Part shown: positions 1-11,914 of the stretch, one piece after another
Layout: each line of letters begins with the position of its first letter
Numbering within the stretch: the first letter of the stretch is position 1
DNA from: Carettochelys insculpta
Lineage: Eukaryota; Chordata; Testudines; Carettochelyidae
Assembly: GCF_033958435.1 (NCBI RefSeq)
Contig: NC_134138.1
Coordinates: forward strand, 8,940,001 to 9,004,000
Direction: 5' to 3'
Length of the DNA: 64,000 nucleotides
Program-made: the position numbers and the translations under genes
Notes under the pieces: generated by a model
Database searches by the model: none
What the model was told of the DNA's origin: nothing
The model's input: the letters and a program-made list of their open reading frames with translations, nothing else

Positions 1-163
1 AGAGCAGTGTCTACACTGGTTCTGTTCTTTAGAAAGAAGCTCTTTTGAAATAGGAATAGGCAAATGAGGTGCCAAATATGCAAATCTACACCTCATTTGC
101 ATTTTTGATACCACTAATTTGCATACCTCTTTCAAAAGAGGAAGGCAGGTGTAGACACAGCCC
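1..163. mobile_element. MITE, probably complete or nearly so
   Basis: Left part has gtgtctacactgg, right part ends gtgtagacacagccc, so the ends are inverted copies. The inside has inverted blocks (ctcttttgaaa and ctttcaaaagag; caaatgaggtg and cctcatttgca). The left border is at or just beyond the window edge. Confidence 0.75.
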
Positions 164-639
164 TAGACAGAAAAGATGTGTCTATGCAACTACAATCTGC
201 TCTTGAGGGCTTGTATCCCCATGATATCACATGATGTTGGGGAAGAGCTCATTCAGCTCCTGCTGACAATAACATCACTAATTTAGTCGAAAGAGACAGG
301 TTAATAGCCCTAAAGACTATAACCCTCTAGGAACCTGCAGGACAGGTTGACAAATATCAATCTTCTCACATCCTTCTCTACAGGGACCTTCTCTGGGATT
401 AAAGTCAGAAGTTCCATCTCTATGGCCAGTTTTGTCATCAGGCTCTGGGCCAAGACTAGCAACAAGATGGCCAGAAAATGAGCCAAGACTGCCTAGTTAA
501 TTCCTCATAGGACACTGCAGATCCATCAGATATTAACAGCTACCCTCCCTCTAGTACTTACCATGCTAATGAGGCATGACATTTTTCTGGCAGACTGTGC
601 ACTCATAGACTGCTCAGTTTGTGTCCCTAAACATTTCAC

Positions 640-770
640 CTTAGTATAGAATTATAGATTTTAAGGTGAAAAGGGCTATTATGAGTCTCTCGTCTGACCT
701 TCCATATAGCACAGGCCAGAGAATTACTCCTAAACAACAGGTCCTGCTTTAAACCTCCCTGCTGTGGAAT
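640..770 (-). mobile_element. Old CR1 3' fragment
   Basis: The pattern tagattttaaggtgaaaagg, later tctgacct and cacaggccagag, is the diverged reverse complement of a CR1-type 3' UTR. The copy is short and old. Confidence 0.5.
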
Positions 771-1848
771 GAAAATCTAAGTTAACACATCTGTGCTTCA
801 CCACGAGAGAAGCTTAGGCCCTTGACTACAGAAAAGATACGCATCCAGAGTGAAAGCAGGTCTGACCACAGTCAGTACTGGGATGGAGCACAGGATAGAA
901 CCATCAGACTCCCTCCATGCTGTCTGATGAGAGCTCTGTTGAAGGATTTTCTCTTTATCTAGTCAAGCATTGGGCAAGCTTCAAGCCTGGCCCCTTAATG
1001 AGGGGCCAACCTTTTCCTCTTTCCAGGGACACTCAAATGAGGGAAAACAAGCCAGGATGGATCAGTGCTCTCCTTTTTCTCTCATCTGCTAAGGGACTTG
1101 TCACACCCAGGTTTTTGATAGCATATCTTCAAGATTCAGAACTTAACTCCTTACCTGCTCAGTCCAAAGAGAATGACCTGGCCAGGAGAATAAAATGAAG
1201 AATTATTAATGAACAGCCTCCCTTAGCCACATTCCTGAAACCAGTTGGTCCAGCTGCCCTGAATGAACATTTTTGTACCACCCACCCACCATAAAAGTCA
1301 CCATAGCATTAGAAGCAGCCCACGGGCTTTTTCTCGGCTGTGGGGCAGGAATGGACTGATAAATGCTGAGGCAATTTCACAGTGTTACAACAAAAACCAC
1401 AATGCTACCTTGGGCTCTGGCTTATCTCCTCTCGGACATTACTCCACCTTGGTGATTCGGGAGGTTACCATCTGGAGTTGCCACAAGAGCAAATAAAGTC
1501 AGAAGCTGGTCCATACCCCTTAGTTCTGACAAATGGTGGCAGTCAAAGGGCTGGCACACAGAGATGAACCTCTTTCTCCGGAGCAAGGACCAGCTCAAGT
1601 CTTCACCAGAAGCTCAACCTGAACCCAAACTCTGAGCCCTTTTTGTGGTTGTACAGGTGTGTAGGAAAGCATGGAATTATTGAATGCACTGAGACACAGA
1701 GATACCTCCACTGGTGTCAGTGAATACTGGCTCAGACTCAAAGGCTACCTGTTTTAATTAGTTGATAAACATGTTAAGCCAATGGTGAGCAAAAAGAGGC
1801 TCCACTGGGAAGCCAAAAAGAGTCTTACAGTTTATCTAGGGGAAAACT

Positions 1849-2148
1849 AAGGATATGTCTCCACTGCAATGAAACTGCTGTGGTTAGTCCATGTTGGCTG
1901 ACTTGGATTTGTGGAGGTTACCAAACTGCAGTGTTGACATTTGGAGGTAGACTCTGGGACCCCATGACCGGTGAGAATCTGGTGGGACCTGGGCTCTGGG
2001 ACCCCATGACCAGTGAGAATCTCAGAATATGAGATCCAGCCCAAGCTTCTACACTGCAATTTTATTGCCTCCACAGCCTGAACTCCACCACCTATATTTA
2101 GTAACACAGGACATCCAAGATGTTGTACTGCAGTGTGGACACATCCTT
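1849..2148. mobile_element. MITE
   Basis: Ends aaggatatgtctccactgca and, reversed, aaggatgtgtccacactgca form an imperfect 20-bp terminal inverted repeat. Inside is a direct repeat of ctctgggaccccatgacc about 50 bp apart. Confidence 0.75.
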
Positions 2149-2424
2149 TGTTTGCAGAAATCTGGGGTGCAAATCTCTGCCAATTTAGCCTGTCACACAT
2201 TAACTGCCCATGTGGATCTTGCTACCATGTAGTAGAAGTCCCACCATGTGCTTTGACATACTCCTTTTGGAAACGTGAGCAACGGCTACACAGAAGACAT
2301 GCAAAGCCAGCAAGTGCAGGTTAGATTCACACCCTGGCTTGACATGAATCGGAAGAAGAGAACGAAGAGGATCAGTTGCAGGATTGGTGGCTGATAAAAT
2401 AGGTTAAACAAACTTCATATTTTG

Positions 2425-2600
2425 CGGTATGGTCCAGTGGGCTCCAGGATGTCCGTGTTCTATCTCCAGCTCTGCCACTCACCTACTTAGAAACTTTTGG
2501 CAAGTCCTTTCACTGGGCCTTAATTTCCGCATCAGTAAAATGAGTTGGATACAAAGTGCTTTGAATGCCATGGAGGAAATGCATGCTGGCCATGAGTGTT
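2425..2600 (+). mobile_element. MIR-like tRNA-derived SINE
   Basis: Contains the core pattern ctccagctctgccactcacc, ggcaagtcctttcactgggc and catcagtaaaatgag, which is the MIR/AmnSINE-type core and 3' half. Diverged copy. Confidence 0.65.
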
Positions 2601-3326
2601 AGTATGGCTGAATATATAAAACTGAGATCAAAAATACTCAATAATAGGTCATTTCTTTGGTCTTGTTTTTTGTCCCATGACTACAGCCCAGTTTTACCAA
2701 GCACCAAATGCTGAATATCCCTGTCACGGTGATGACAGGTTCTGTCCTTCTGCCTGTCGTTGCAGTTGAAACTTGCCAAGTTTTCTTTTATCATAATAAA
2801 GACTTTTTAATACCCTTTAGTCCAAGTGGAGCTGACTGGTCTTCTCTAGTCTGAAGCTGAGAGACTTGCCGTTGTTTCATTTACACCAGGATGCTGTGCT
2901 GTTGCTTGATCATTCATCTTCCCAGCCAATTATGAAAGCCAGTGCAAAGACGCTTTGTCTTAACTAGGTGTTACCTGAATACTGCACCTCCTTCTGAGCT
3001 GCTCTTCTCAATTTTAGGGAGACACCTTCAGATTAAGGCTATTATTTAAGATGCTTTGCAGAGCGCGTGATAAAGTATGCAGGTACCTTACCCCAAAATT
3101 TAGTGCTGGTTTCAAAAGTGGTTTGTTCTTTCTGTGGTTGGCTGGAGAGCATGACAAAATTCCCACAGATGGAATGCAATCTTCCTTCCCCTCCTTTTTT
3201 TGTGGGTGAAAGGGGCAGGGAGATACACTCCTAAGCTGCCACCATTAAAAAATTAACTAGGACTGGAAGAAAGATTGATGGAAAGAAAACTCTCCAGTCC
3301 AGGTGCACAAATGATGCTAAGCTGTG

Positions 3327-3607
3327 TATGGTTTGGTCTAAACTAGGCAGGTAAATTGATTGCAGATATGCAGTTCTAGCTATGGCAATTGAGTAGCTTG
3401 AATCAACTTATCCGCAATCGACTTACCAGTCCATCCTCACTGATGACGGTCAATGTGACAGTGTCTCCTCCTGACCTCCCTTACTTCTTGTGATAGCCAG
3501 GAGTATGGGGTCGACTGCAGACCCCTGATAGCTCGATTTCACACATCTCTACCAGGCATGCAAAACTGAACCCTGGAAGATTGACTCTGAGTGGATCAAT
3601 CTTCCCA
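3327..3607. mobile_element. MITE, same family as 7062-7341 and 58647-58883
   Basis: Reverse complement aligns along its length with 7062-7341: caatcttccagggtt, then a tctggtag...atg block, the gatg...gac...gtaagtcgat block and gccatagctagaactg. More diverged than the other two, and its ends are blurred. Confidence 0.75.
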
Positions 3608-3887
3608 ATAATATAGATATGGCCGAAGGTGGTGAGGCTGAGATAAAGCCATCTCTAGCATGTTGTTCTCATCATGGTTAACCTTGCCATCAGCCTAGGG
3701 GTAGTAAAATTACCTTCTTTGAATGATCCTTGTTCAGACTCCATTCTCTCTTGACTGTCCACTTCCAAGAATTAGGCCCTGCATCACTCACTTCATACAT
3801 CACAATCACTCACACCATAATCAATCCAGAAAGAGCACTTCTGCCCCTGAAACATCCCACAACTAACCAGACAAGTCTGAATCACAG

Positions 3888-6840
3888 AATCATAGAATCA
3901 CAGGGCAGGAAGGGACCTCAGGAGGTCATCTAGTCCAGCCCCCTGCTTCAACCAGGATCAACCCCAATTAAGTCATTCCAGTCAGGACCTTGTAAAGCCG
4001 GGACAAAAACCTCAAGGGATGGAGAATCCACCATCTCTCTAGGCAACGCATTCCAGTGCTTCGCCATCTTCCTGGTGAAGTAGTTTTTCCTAATATCTAA
4101 CCTACACCTCTCCCTCTTCAACTTCAGACCATTACTCCTTGTTCTGCTATCTGACATCACTGAGAAGAGTTTCTCACCCTCCCCTTTTGAGCTCCCCTTC
4201 AGGAAGTTGAATGCTGCTATTAAATCACCCCTCAGTCTTCTCTTCTGTAAACTAAACAAGCCCAAATCCTACAGCCTCTCCTCATAGGTCATGTGCTCCA
4301 GCAACTTAATCATTTTTGTTGTCCTCCTCTGAATCTGCTCAGGCAAATCCACATCCTTTTTATACTGGGGGGCTGAAAACTGGACACAATATTCCAGATG
4401 TGGCCTCACCAGTGCCAAATAGAGGGGAATAACTGCTTTTCTAGATCTGCTCAAAATGCTCCTCCTAATGCACCCTAGTATGCTGTTAGCCTTCTTGGCT
4501 ACAAGGGCACACTGTTTACTCATATCCAGCTTTTCATCCACCATAACCCCTAGGACCCTTTCTATCGTACTGCTGCTGAGCCAGTCGGTCCCCAGCCTAT
4601 AACAATGCTTGGGATTCTTCCACCCCAAGTGCATGACTCTACACTTCTCCTTGTTGAACTACATCAGATTTCTTTTGGCTCAGTCCTCCAATTTACCCAG
4701 GTCACTCTGGAGTCACTTTCTACCCTCCAACATATCTACCTCTCCCCTCTAGTTTTGTGTCATCTGCAAGCTTGCTGAGGATGCAAACCAGTCCCTCAGC
4801 CAGGTCATTAATAAAGATGTTGAACAACACCAGCCCCAGAACCGAGCCTTGCGGCACTCCACTTGAAACCAACTGCCATGCAGATATTGAGCCATTGACC
4901 ACTACCCGTTGGGCCCAACCATCAAGCCAGCTTTCTATCCATATTATAGTCCAAGGATCCAATCTATATGTCCTTAACTTATGGACAAGAATGTTGTGGG
5001 AGACTGTATCGAAAGCTTTGCTGAAGTCAAGGTATATTATATCCACTGACTTCCCCATGTCCACAGAGCCTGTTACCTCGTCATAGAAGCAAACCAGATT
5101 GGTCAGGCAGGACTTGCCCCAGGTGAATCCATGTTGTCTACTTTTGATCACTTTCCCCTCTTCAAAGTGCTCAAAAATGGATTCCTTGAGGATCCCCTCC
5201 ATTATTTTCCCAGGGACTGAGGTAAGGCTAACCAGTCTATAGTTCCCTGGATTGTCCTTCTTTCCTTTCTCAAAGATGGGCACTACTTTTGCCTTTTCCC
5301 AGTCATCTGGTATCTCTCCCAGTCTCCAAGAGTGTTCAAAGATAATGGCCAAAGGTTCAGCAATGACATCTGCCAAGTCTCTTAGTACCCTCAGGTGCAT
5401 TAAATCCAGACCCATGGATTTGTGTACATCTAGTTTTTCTAGATATCTCAGATCTTGTTCCCTCCCACCAGTTGGCTGCCCTCCACCTTCCCATACTGTA
5501 TTGTCTAGGACCATTATGTGGAAGTTGACTTGTCCATGAAGACTGAGGCAAAAAAAAAACATTGAGTACTTCAGCTTTTCCTACATTATCTGTCACTAGG
5601 TTACCTTCCTCATCCAGTAATGGCCCCACACCTTCTCTGATAATCCGTTTATTGTTAACATATCTGTAGAAACTCTTCTTGTTACTTTTCACATCCCTTG
5701 CCAGCTGCAGTTCCAATTATGCTTTTGCTTTCCTGATTAGTGCCCAGCATTCTCCAGCCGTATGTTTATACTCCTCCTTAGTCAACTGTCCACGTTTCCA
5801 TTTCTTGTATGCATCCTCTCTGAGTTTAAGCTGACTAAGGAGTTCCCCGGTAAGCCAAGCTGGTTGCCTACCATGTTTGCATTTCTTACTACGCAGCGGG
5901 ATGGTTTGTTCCCGTGCCTTCAGCAAGACTTCTTTAAAATACTGCCAGTGCTCTTCAACTCTTTTCCCCTTCATCTTCATTTCCCAAGGGATCCTGCTCA
6001 TCAGTTGTCTCAGGGAGCCGAAGTCGGCTCTTCTGAAATCACGGGTCTGTATGTTACTGCTCACCCTTCTTCCTTTTGTCCAGCTGGTGAAATCTACAAT
6101 CTCATGGTCGCTGCAGCCCAGGTTTCCACCCACTTCTATTTCTCCTACTAGTTCTTCCCTGTTTGTGAGCAGCAGGTCAAGTTGCACACAGCCCCTGGTC
6201 GGTTCCTTCAGCATGTGTACCAAGAAGTTACCCCCAACATTCTGCAAAAACTTCCTGGATTGTCTGTGTGCTGATGTATTGGTCTCCCAACAAATGTCTG
6301 GGGCTGTTTCTACACATGCCACGCTAATAAACAGCCCAAAATATGCTAATGAGGCACAGATGCAAATTCCCCATGCCTCATTAGCATAAGGCCACATGAT
6401 TTGTAGTCCAGAAGATGCTCTTCCGGGCTCCAAATCACATGACCTTATGCTAATGAGGCATGTGGAATTTGCATCCGTACCTCGTTAGCATATTTCAGGC
6501 TGTTTATTAGCAAAGTGGCATGTGTAGAAACAGCCTGGATGATTAAAGTCTCCCATGAGAACCAGGGCCGGTGATTTGGAAGCTTCACTTAGCTGCCTGA
6601 GGAAAGCCTCATCTATCTCAGCTCCCTGATGTGGCGGTCTATAGCAGATACTATCTACAATATCACCTCTGTTACTTCTGCCTCTAAGCTTAACCCAAAG
6701 ACACTCAACTGGATTTTCTCCCTCCCTATACTGGAGCGCTGAGCAATCATACTGCTCCCTCACACAGAGCACAACGCCTCCTCCTTTTCTCCCCATCTGT
6801 CCTTCCCAAACACTTTATAACCTTCCATGACTGTGCATGA
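3888..6840 (-). mobile_element. CR1 LINE, long but broken copy
   Basis: CR1 non-LTR retrotransposon on the minus strand, reading from about 6840 to its 3' tail at 3888, where gaatcatagaatca repeats give the usual CR1 end. The translation, split over several frames, gives in order the endonuclease (VLMGDFNHP, then SDHEIVDFTSW), the linker, reverse transcriptase ([16 protein letters not shown] at about 5030; [16 protein letters not shown] near 4760) and the C-terminal region ([31 protein letters not shown]). Frameshifts separate these pieces, so the copy is dead. It lacks ORF1 and the 5' end. A 234-bp MITE is inserted at 6302-6535. Confidence 0.93.
6302..6535. mobile_element. Palindromic MITE nested in CR1
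   Basis: A 234-bp element whose first 20 bases (ggctgtttctacacatgcca) equal the reverse complement of its last 20 without mismatch. The two halves pair nearly throughout, around a centre near 6418. TGG occurs at 6299-6301 and 6536-6538 as a target duplication, and removing the insert rejoins the endonuclease frame of the host CR1 (GDFNHP to DICWETNT), which fixes both borders. Confidence 0.92.
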
Positions 6841-7061
6841 CACTCTGCACTTAGTCTGTACTACAGCTTGGGCTGTGGGCTCACCACATATTTCCAGTAA
6901 GTTATGCTAACCACGAGGTTTCACAAGAGGTGTGTTCAATTCCTCTTAGAGGTACAAACCTGTAGAAGATCCTCTGAAATTATGTGGCATTATTTATGAT
7001 CATGTGCACAGAAGCCATGTACATTCCCTCATTCATCCTTAAAGGAAGAAAGTATGGCTTA

Positions 7062-7341
7062 GGCTACGTCTACCTTACCCACGCAGGGTCAATCTTCCAG
7101 GGTTTGATGTCACATGTCTGGTAGGGATACGCAAAATCGACCTAGCTAGGGTTGGCATTGACCCCGTATTCTTTATGAGACCCAAGAAGTAACAGAGGTC
7201 AATAGGAGAAACTCTCCTGTCAATCTTCCTCAGTGAAGATGACCAGGTAAGTCAATTTCATATGTCGATTCCAGCTATGCAATTGCCATAGCTAGAGCTG
7301 AGTATCTGAAATCAACTTAATTTCCTAGGGTAGACCTGGCC
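7062..7341. mobile_element. MITE with TTA target duplication
   Basis: Starts ggctacgtctac and ends gtagacctggcc, with TTA at 7059-7061 and 7342-7344. Shares its interior (gccatagctagagctg, aagtcaattt) with the copies at 3327 and 58647. A 3-bp TWA duplication fits PIF/Harbinger-type elements. Confidence 0.85.
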
Positions 7342-9007
7342 TTAGTCGATACAGCACTAAATAAGGCCTCAGGAGACCTGCATTCTCTTCCCAGCTCTCC
7401 TTTGCACCCACAGGCAAGACTTTGCTTATGCTTTCCTTTCCCACATGCTCTTTATTTAATATCATCCTTGTGGCAAGGACAGTCCCTTGTGATGTGTTTG
7501 CACCGCCTTTGCATAATAGGGCCTTCTGTTTAGTTGCGATTTGGATAGTAGTGCACGCTGATAGAATAATGTCATCTAGCTACAAATGCGATACAACACA
7601 GTTGGCCTCAGTCGTCAAGATTCCTTCATGGTGACGATAGGCCTCAACGTTGTGCTAGAGTGGCTCTGTAGGCCTGAGAGATGATTTTAGTCTTCACTGA
7701 CTGCTCATCATTTTGGATGAGAATGTCAGTGAATGGGGTAGTTAGTGCTAATGGTGAAGGGTGAATGTTGGCTTTGGCTCGTTTGTGGAAGGCTGTGTGG
7801 AGCATGGCTTTAAGAACTGGCCTGAGGACCCAGTTCATTTTAGGCAGGCCCCCAAATAGTCAGCCGACACTTTTATCATTTGGGAGCTGCCAAGAGACTG
7901 AATCAAGGCCCTAGAATTTAGTAGTGCTGTATCCTACGTGCCTATCTCCTCACCTCTCCGTCATCCTGTCTCCTAACCTCAACCTGCAGCCCACGGAGTG
8001 GCATGGAATGGAGTCAGAGAGAAAAGAAAGTTTCTCCTTGGGAAGAGAATCCCTAGAACTTAAAAAGCAAAAGAAACCTGACTGTTTTTGCCTTCAGTGG
8101 CTTGGTGTCATTTTCTTCCCTAACTTTAGGTTTTATAGTTGGGTCACTGCATGGGAGCTACACTTCTTCTGGTGGTAACCTGGACTCCCTCTGTTTGCTT
8201 GGGGAGGTCTCTGATGACTGATTATACAGACTGCTGCTCAGTGGTAGGGTAGCAACAGTAAGAAAAGATCTTCCCATTGTAGCTCTGTAGTCTTTATAAG
8301 CATGAATAATTCATATTTGAGCCACCTTGGCCCATCATCCCAGCACTCTTCCAACAATCTGCCAATAACTGTGTCATTGGAATACAGATGTTACTAAAGG
8401 CTAGTACCATTGTGCCACATGACAGCTCCAGCTGGACTGTCGTCTAGTGTTTAGGGGACAGCTAGAGGGTTGAGGCTGGTGACATGACCTTAGTTCATAA
8501 AGACCTTTAAGGGGATTATATGCATGAAAAAAGGGAAATGTCCAGTGTCTGTGAAGATGGTAGGATGAGGTGTAATGGCTAAAAGTTAAGGAAGGAAAAG
8601 TTCAAGCTGAACAGTAGGATGATTATTTTAATGCTCATCACAACTGGGCTGTGGCTATGATTCCTAGGAGAAATAGTTGAGGCAACATACGTCAAGATAT
8701 TTAGGAAGAAGCTGTCAGTGGGAAAAAAAAAACAAAACAAAACAAAAAGAAAACTTTGTCCTACAGAGGGCAAATGCTAGAGGTTATGAAACTGGCTGAG
8801 CATAGCAAACTCTTTGGCCCTTAATGTCTATGGGTGAAATTCTGCAATCTTCAACTACACTGGGAAGGCAGAAGGACTTTTGCATGAAAAAGAATAACCC
8901 TTCCATGTTTGCCACCAATACATGCCTCTCCCTCCTATGCTAGGTGCCCTTGGCATGAGACATGGAAAGGGCCCTTTAAAAAGCAGACAAGACTAGAGTT
9001 TACACTT

Positions 9008-9013
9008 TTTATT
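9008..9013 (-). promoter_or_regulatory. Candidate distal polyadenylation signal
   Basis: AATAAA on the minus strand followed within about 25 bases by a T/G-rich stretch (gtcttgtctgcttttt), the usual arrangement for a cleavage site. It lies about 2.7 kb after the ADGRB1 stop. Confidence 0.4.
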
Positions 9014-9679
9014 AGAAATAAGACACATTCATTTGTGCTCTGAAAACTGTACAGAAAAAACTGACAAACACAGAAATAAGGGATGAAGAAATGGGAGGGG
9101 CAGGGAAGGGTGAGGAGAAGAACAGAATTAACCAGAGAAACTGAGCAGAAAAAGTAGAATATCAACAGTTATTAAACAAACATTTATCTCTGTAATTACA
9201 TAACACTGTTAATGTCCTGCATCTTGCTTGGAATGAGAGGAGTGGATGGGAAAGGTATGGAAGAAAAAGAGTGGGAAGATTGGCTGGGCAGGGAAGGGGT
9301 AAAAGAATTAAAACACAGTAGAAATATATTTGTATGCTAAAATTCATTATGTGTAATTATAATAATTACAATATCATACAACCCAGCATTTAAGGGAGGC
9401 CTTTGTGCTTTCCTGTTTCATAGAATAATCTAAAATCTGACAATTACATCACAGTTTTTATACTTTTCTTTTAACTATTTGGATTTTCTAACAAGATTAA
9501 TGGCATTATACTTCAACAAAAATAAACGGCGTGGCCTGAAATGAAATTTTAAAAAGCGCTTGCATACCAAACAACTGCTGTCGGTGGGGTAGCACAAGTT
9601 GATTTCATTGTTTTCAGTTTTGTTCTCGTTAATAGCTTTTTCCTAAAAAAAGAAACACACACCCACATCCGCAAGTGTG

Positions 9680-9735
9680 CGCACACACACACACACGCAC
9701 ACACACGCACACGCACACGCACACGCACACGCACA
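9680..9735. repeat. (CA)n microsatellite with CGCACA variants
   Basis: About 55 bp of acacac interrupted by regular cgcaca units. Confidence 0.95.
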
Positions 9736-9789
9736 AATCAAACCCTGATCTACATTACCTGCTGTTTTGGCTCAGTGTGATGTTTTACA

Positions 9790-10165
9790 AATAGGTGTGT
9801 CACAATGGCCATTTTAGAGCTCATGGAAAATGGTCAAAATTGAGATGACTTCTTTTGCTGAAACAAATGTAGTGGAAAATAATTGGTGAAAATTATGTAA
9901 GAAATTCTGATTATAGTTGTTCAAAAAGAAAAAAAAAAAACAAAAAACCCAATAACAATTGACCATGTTAAAAAATGTTGATGGAAACTATTTAGCTTTC
10001 AAAGTCCAGACAAAAAAATTGGTCTTTTTGGCAGGCGAGAGGGGAGGGATGTTTTGTGCAAACATCACTGGACTTTTTTGCATGTAAAGATGCAGATGAA
10101 CTTTTTCCATGAAAAAACACTGATGCTCAATTTTTGATAATAAATGCCCATTTTGTGGCCAGCTC
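9790..10165. repeat. AT-rich dispersed repeat
   Basis: Runs of gaaaat, caaaat and ttttg type words ending at a ggccagctctac motif. A similar texture ending at accagctctatt is seen at 15205-15545, and a related texture at 52060-52480, which suggests a diverged interspersed repeat. Confidence 0.45.
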
Positions 10166-10483
10166 TACTCATTTCCTTTCCTTCCACTAGTAACAGAAAC
10201 CTGTTTCCCAGCTCTGTGAAGTAGTGAAGACAGAGTGGGGGTGTAAGAAAAATAAGCAGCCCATGTATATGAGCTGGGATAACTACAGTAATACAGAACA
10301 TTCCAACCTACTGTACACAAGGGCCTGTTCATTTCTTATCATCCCAATTTTTCCACAGGTGACTACCACTCAATGTTTGGGAACCAACATTCTTGTTCCT
10401 CAAATGCACAAAACCAAGCCACGGAAAGATATTTGAAATGACAAGAGCCAAAGAAAGGAAAGGTCTCGGGTTTCAAGTTCTGT

Positions 10484-10489
10484 TTTATT
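10484..10489 (-). promoter_or_regulatory. Candidate proximal polyadenylation signal
   Basis: AATAAA on the minus strand (tttatt on plus), about 1.2 kb after the ADGRB1 stop, preceded by an A/C-rich run. The sequence after it is not clearly GT-rich, so support is modest. Confidence 0.35.
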
Positions 10490-11716
10490 GAAGAAAAGAA
10501 AAGAAGAAGAAAAAATAGATTTTTTTCCAAGTGTATGTTACTCATTTATCAGTTCGTCTCAATGTCCTACGGCAATATTCTCCGTATATTGGATGTCTCC
10601 AGGTACATAAGCAGGTCACTGTGGTTTCCAGGGGAGGTGGCTGGAAATAGGATGAATCAAAACAAAAAAAGGGGGAAAAGACAATGAGGCCAGATGAACC
10701 TTTTTGCAAGGTTCGCCTTGAGTGTATCTCTTTGTTTTTAACAGTCAATGAAATGACCTACATTCTTTCTGTTGTTTTTTTAACGTCTCTATCCAGAGAC
10801 AGGATGAATGCGTTTGTTGTTGATTTAAGAGAAGTTCTCTTCCCACTCTGCATGTTCCGCTCTTCAGAGAGTTCAGGAAGTTCTCTGCAGAGGAATGGGG
10901 CGGGGGAAAACCCAACATGCTTCTCTTGATGGCCAAATGCTACAATTGCTGGCACCTCCTGCCCAACATCCACTGAGCTGGCTTGTATAGGTCCTCAGCT
11001 GAGGACTTCATTTTTCAGATTGGCGCGGGATGGTCTTCTCAACCACAGGATGCAACAACTTGGTACCTCCAGTTCTCTTCTTCTCCAAGAAGCTGGGCCA
11101 GGAAGGGAAGGGGAGGACGAGGACTGAAGTGAGGGGGAATTGTTCTTTCTCCCTCCGACCACCAGGCAATGGGACATCAGAGGCCAGCCAATGCTGAGCT
11201 TTCCACTAGAGTCTTTGGCCAGCCACCATCCTGACTAGGTTCCCACTGAATTAATCCCTGCGTCATTTTCCACCCAAGAGAACCCCAACCCTCTTGGCTT
11301 TTCCGCTGCCATATTTTCTCCCAATGTCCTTTTATAGCTCCCAGTTCCAGAGCAGGAAGACTCAACGTATCTGGTGATACGATCATCCTCGATCATCCTC
11401 TCACCACTAAAGTGTTGTGTTGGAGTTGTTCCCCACCCACCCCTCCCTCTCCCCTCCATTATTTTTCCAGGCTCATCTCCTCTTTGGGCCTACCCAGGGA
11501 AGATCGCACTGTTCTGTACCTACTGCTACTGAGTTCTATAAAGTAATACTCCCCTCTCTGCTGAGAATAATACAAAAGTTACTTCTCTTTTACCAAAGGT
11601 TTCAAAAGAAACCAAACACTCTTCCTTGTATAATTTTGATTGAATTTAATCCGTTTTTTAAAATTTGTTTGTTTTGTTTGTTTTTCTGGAAAAAAAGTCC
11701 CTTTTTTCCTTTCCTC

Positions 11717-11914
11717 TCAGACCTCCGTCTGAAGGTCTATAATGTCTTGTCCCACCAGGGGTATGGTGGCACCTGTTTTCTCCCACTCTACAGTTTTTAG
11801 TTCTAAGGGAGACTGTGGTAATGGTTCCATGTCTTTTTTAACCCATGATGGTGGTGAATGGACCTTCCTGATTGCTTCCCAGGGTCTCTTGTTTGGTGTC
11901 TGCTGTTTTTCTTG
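11717..11914 (-). CDS. ADGRB1: ADGRB1 last coding exon with C-terminal PDZ ligand
   Basis: This 198-bp exon holds 65 codons plus the stop TGA at 11719-11717. The acceptor is a pyrimidine-rich run ending in tgttttgtag. It reads [20 protein letters not shown], then [40 protein letters not shown] and LQTEV. Human BAI1, from memory, has [20 protein letters not shown] and the same [11 protein letters not shown] end, which makes the call secure. The last residues TEV form a class I PDZ ligand; family knowledge names MAGI-1 and PSD-95 as partners. There is no start codon because this is an internal-to-terminal exon. Confidence 0.96.
   Translation of the reverse strand, partial: QEKQQTPNKRPWEAIRKVHSPPSWVKKDMEPLPQSPLELKTVEWEKTGATIPLVGQDIIDLQTEV

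Larger units (their letters stand above)
1..9007. other. Intergenic region downstream of ADGRB1
   Basis: No gene can be supported here. It holds several MITEs (1-163, 1849-2148, 3327-3607, 7062-7341), a MIR-like SINE (about 2425-2600), an old CR1 trace (640-770) and the long minus-strand CR1 (3888-6840). The stretches 164-639, 771-1848, 2601-3326 and 7345-9007 show only short chance reading frames and nothing I recognise, apart from an A/C microsatellite-like run near 8728-8750. Confidence 0.7.
9008..11716 (-). other. ADGRB1: ADGRB1 3' untranslated region (extent uncertain)
   Basis: Follows the stop codon on the minus strand. No conserved reading frame is seen. It contains A-rich and T-rich stretches, a CA microsatellite and an AT-rich dispersed repeat (9790-10165). 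The end is set by one of two AATAAA signals; the proximal one would give a UTR of about 1.2 kb, the distal one about 2.7 kb. Transcript data are needed to choose. Confidence 0.55.

Noticed and set aside
4757..6389. Plus-strand frames of 95-170 codons
   Set aside because: Antisense shadows of the minus-strand CR1 element.
1..9000. Search for a neighbouring gene such as the one expected downstream of ADGRB1
   Set aside because: All frames are short or repeat-derived, and no conserved protein string was recognised.
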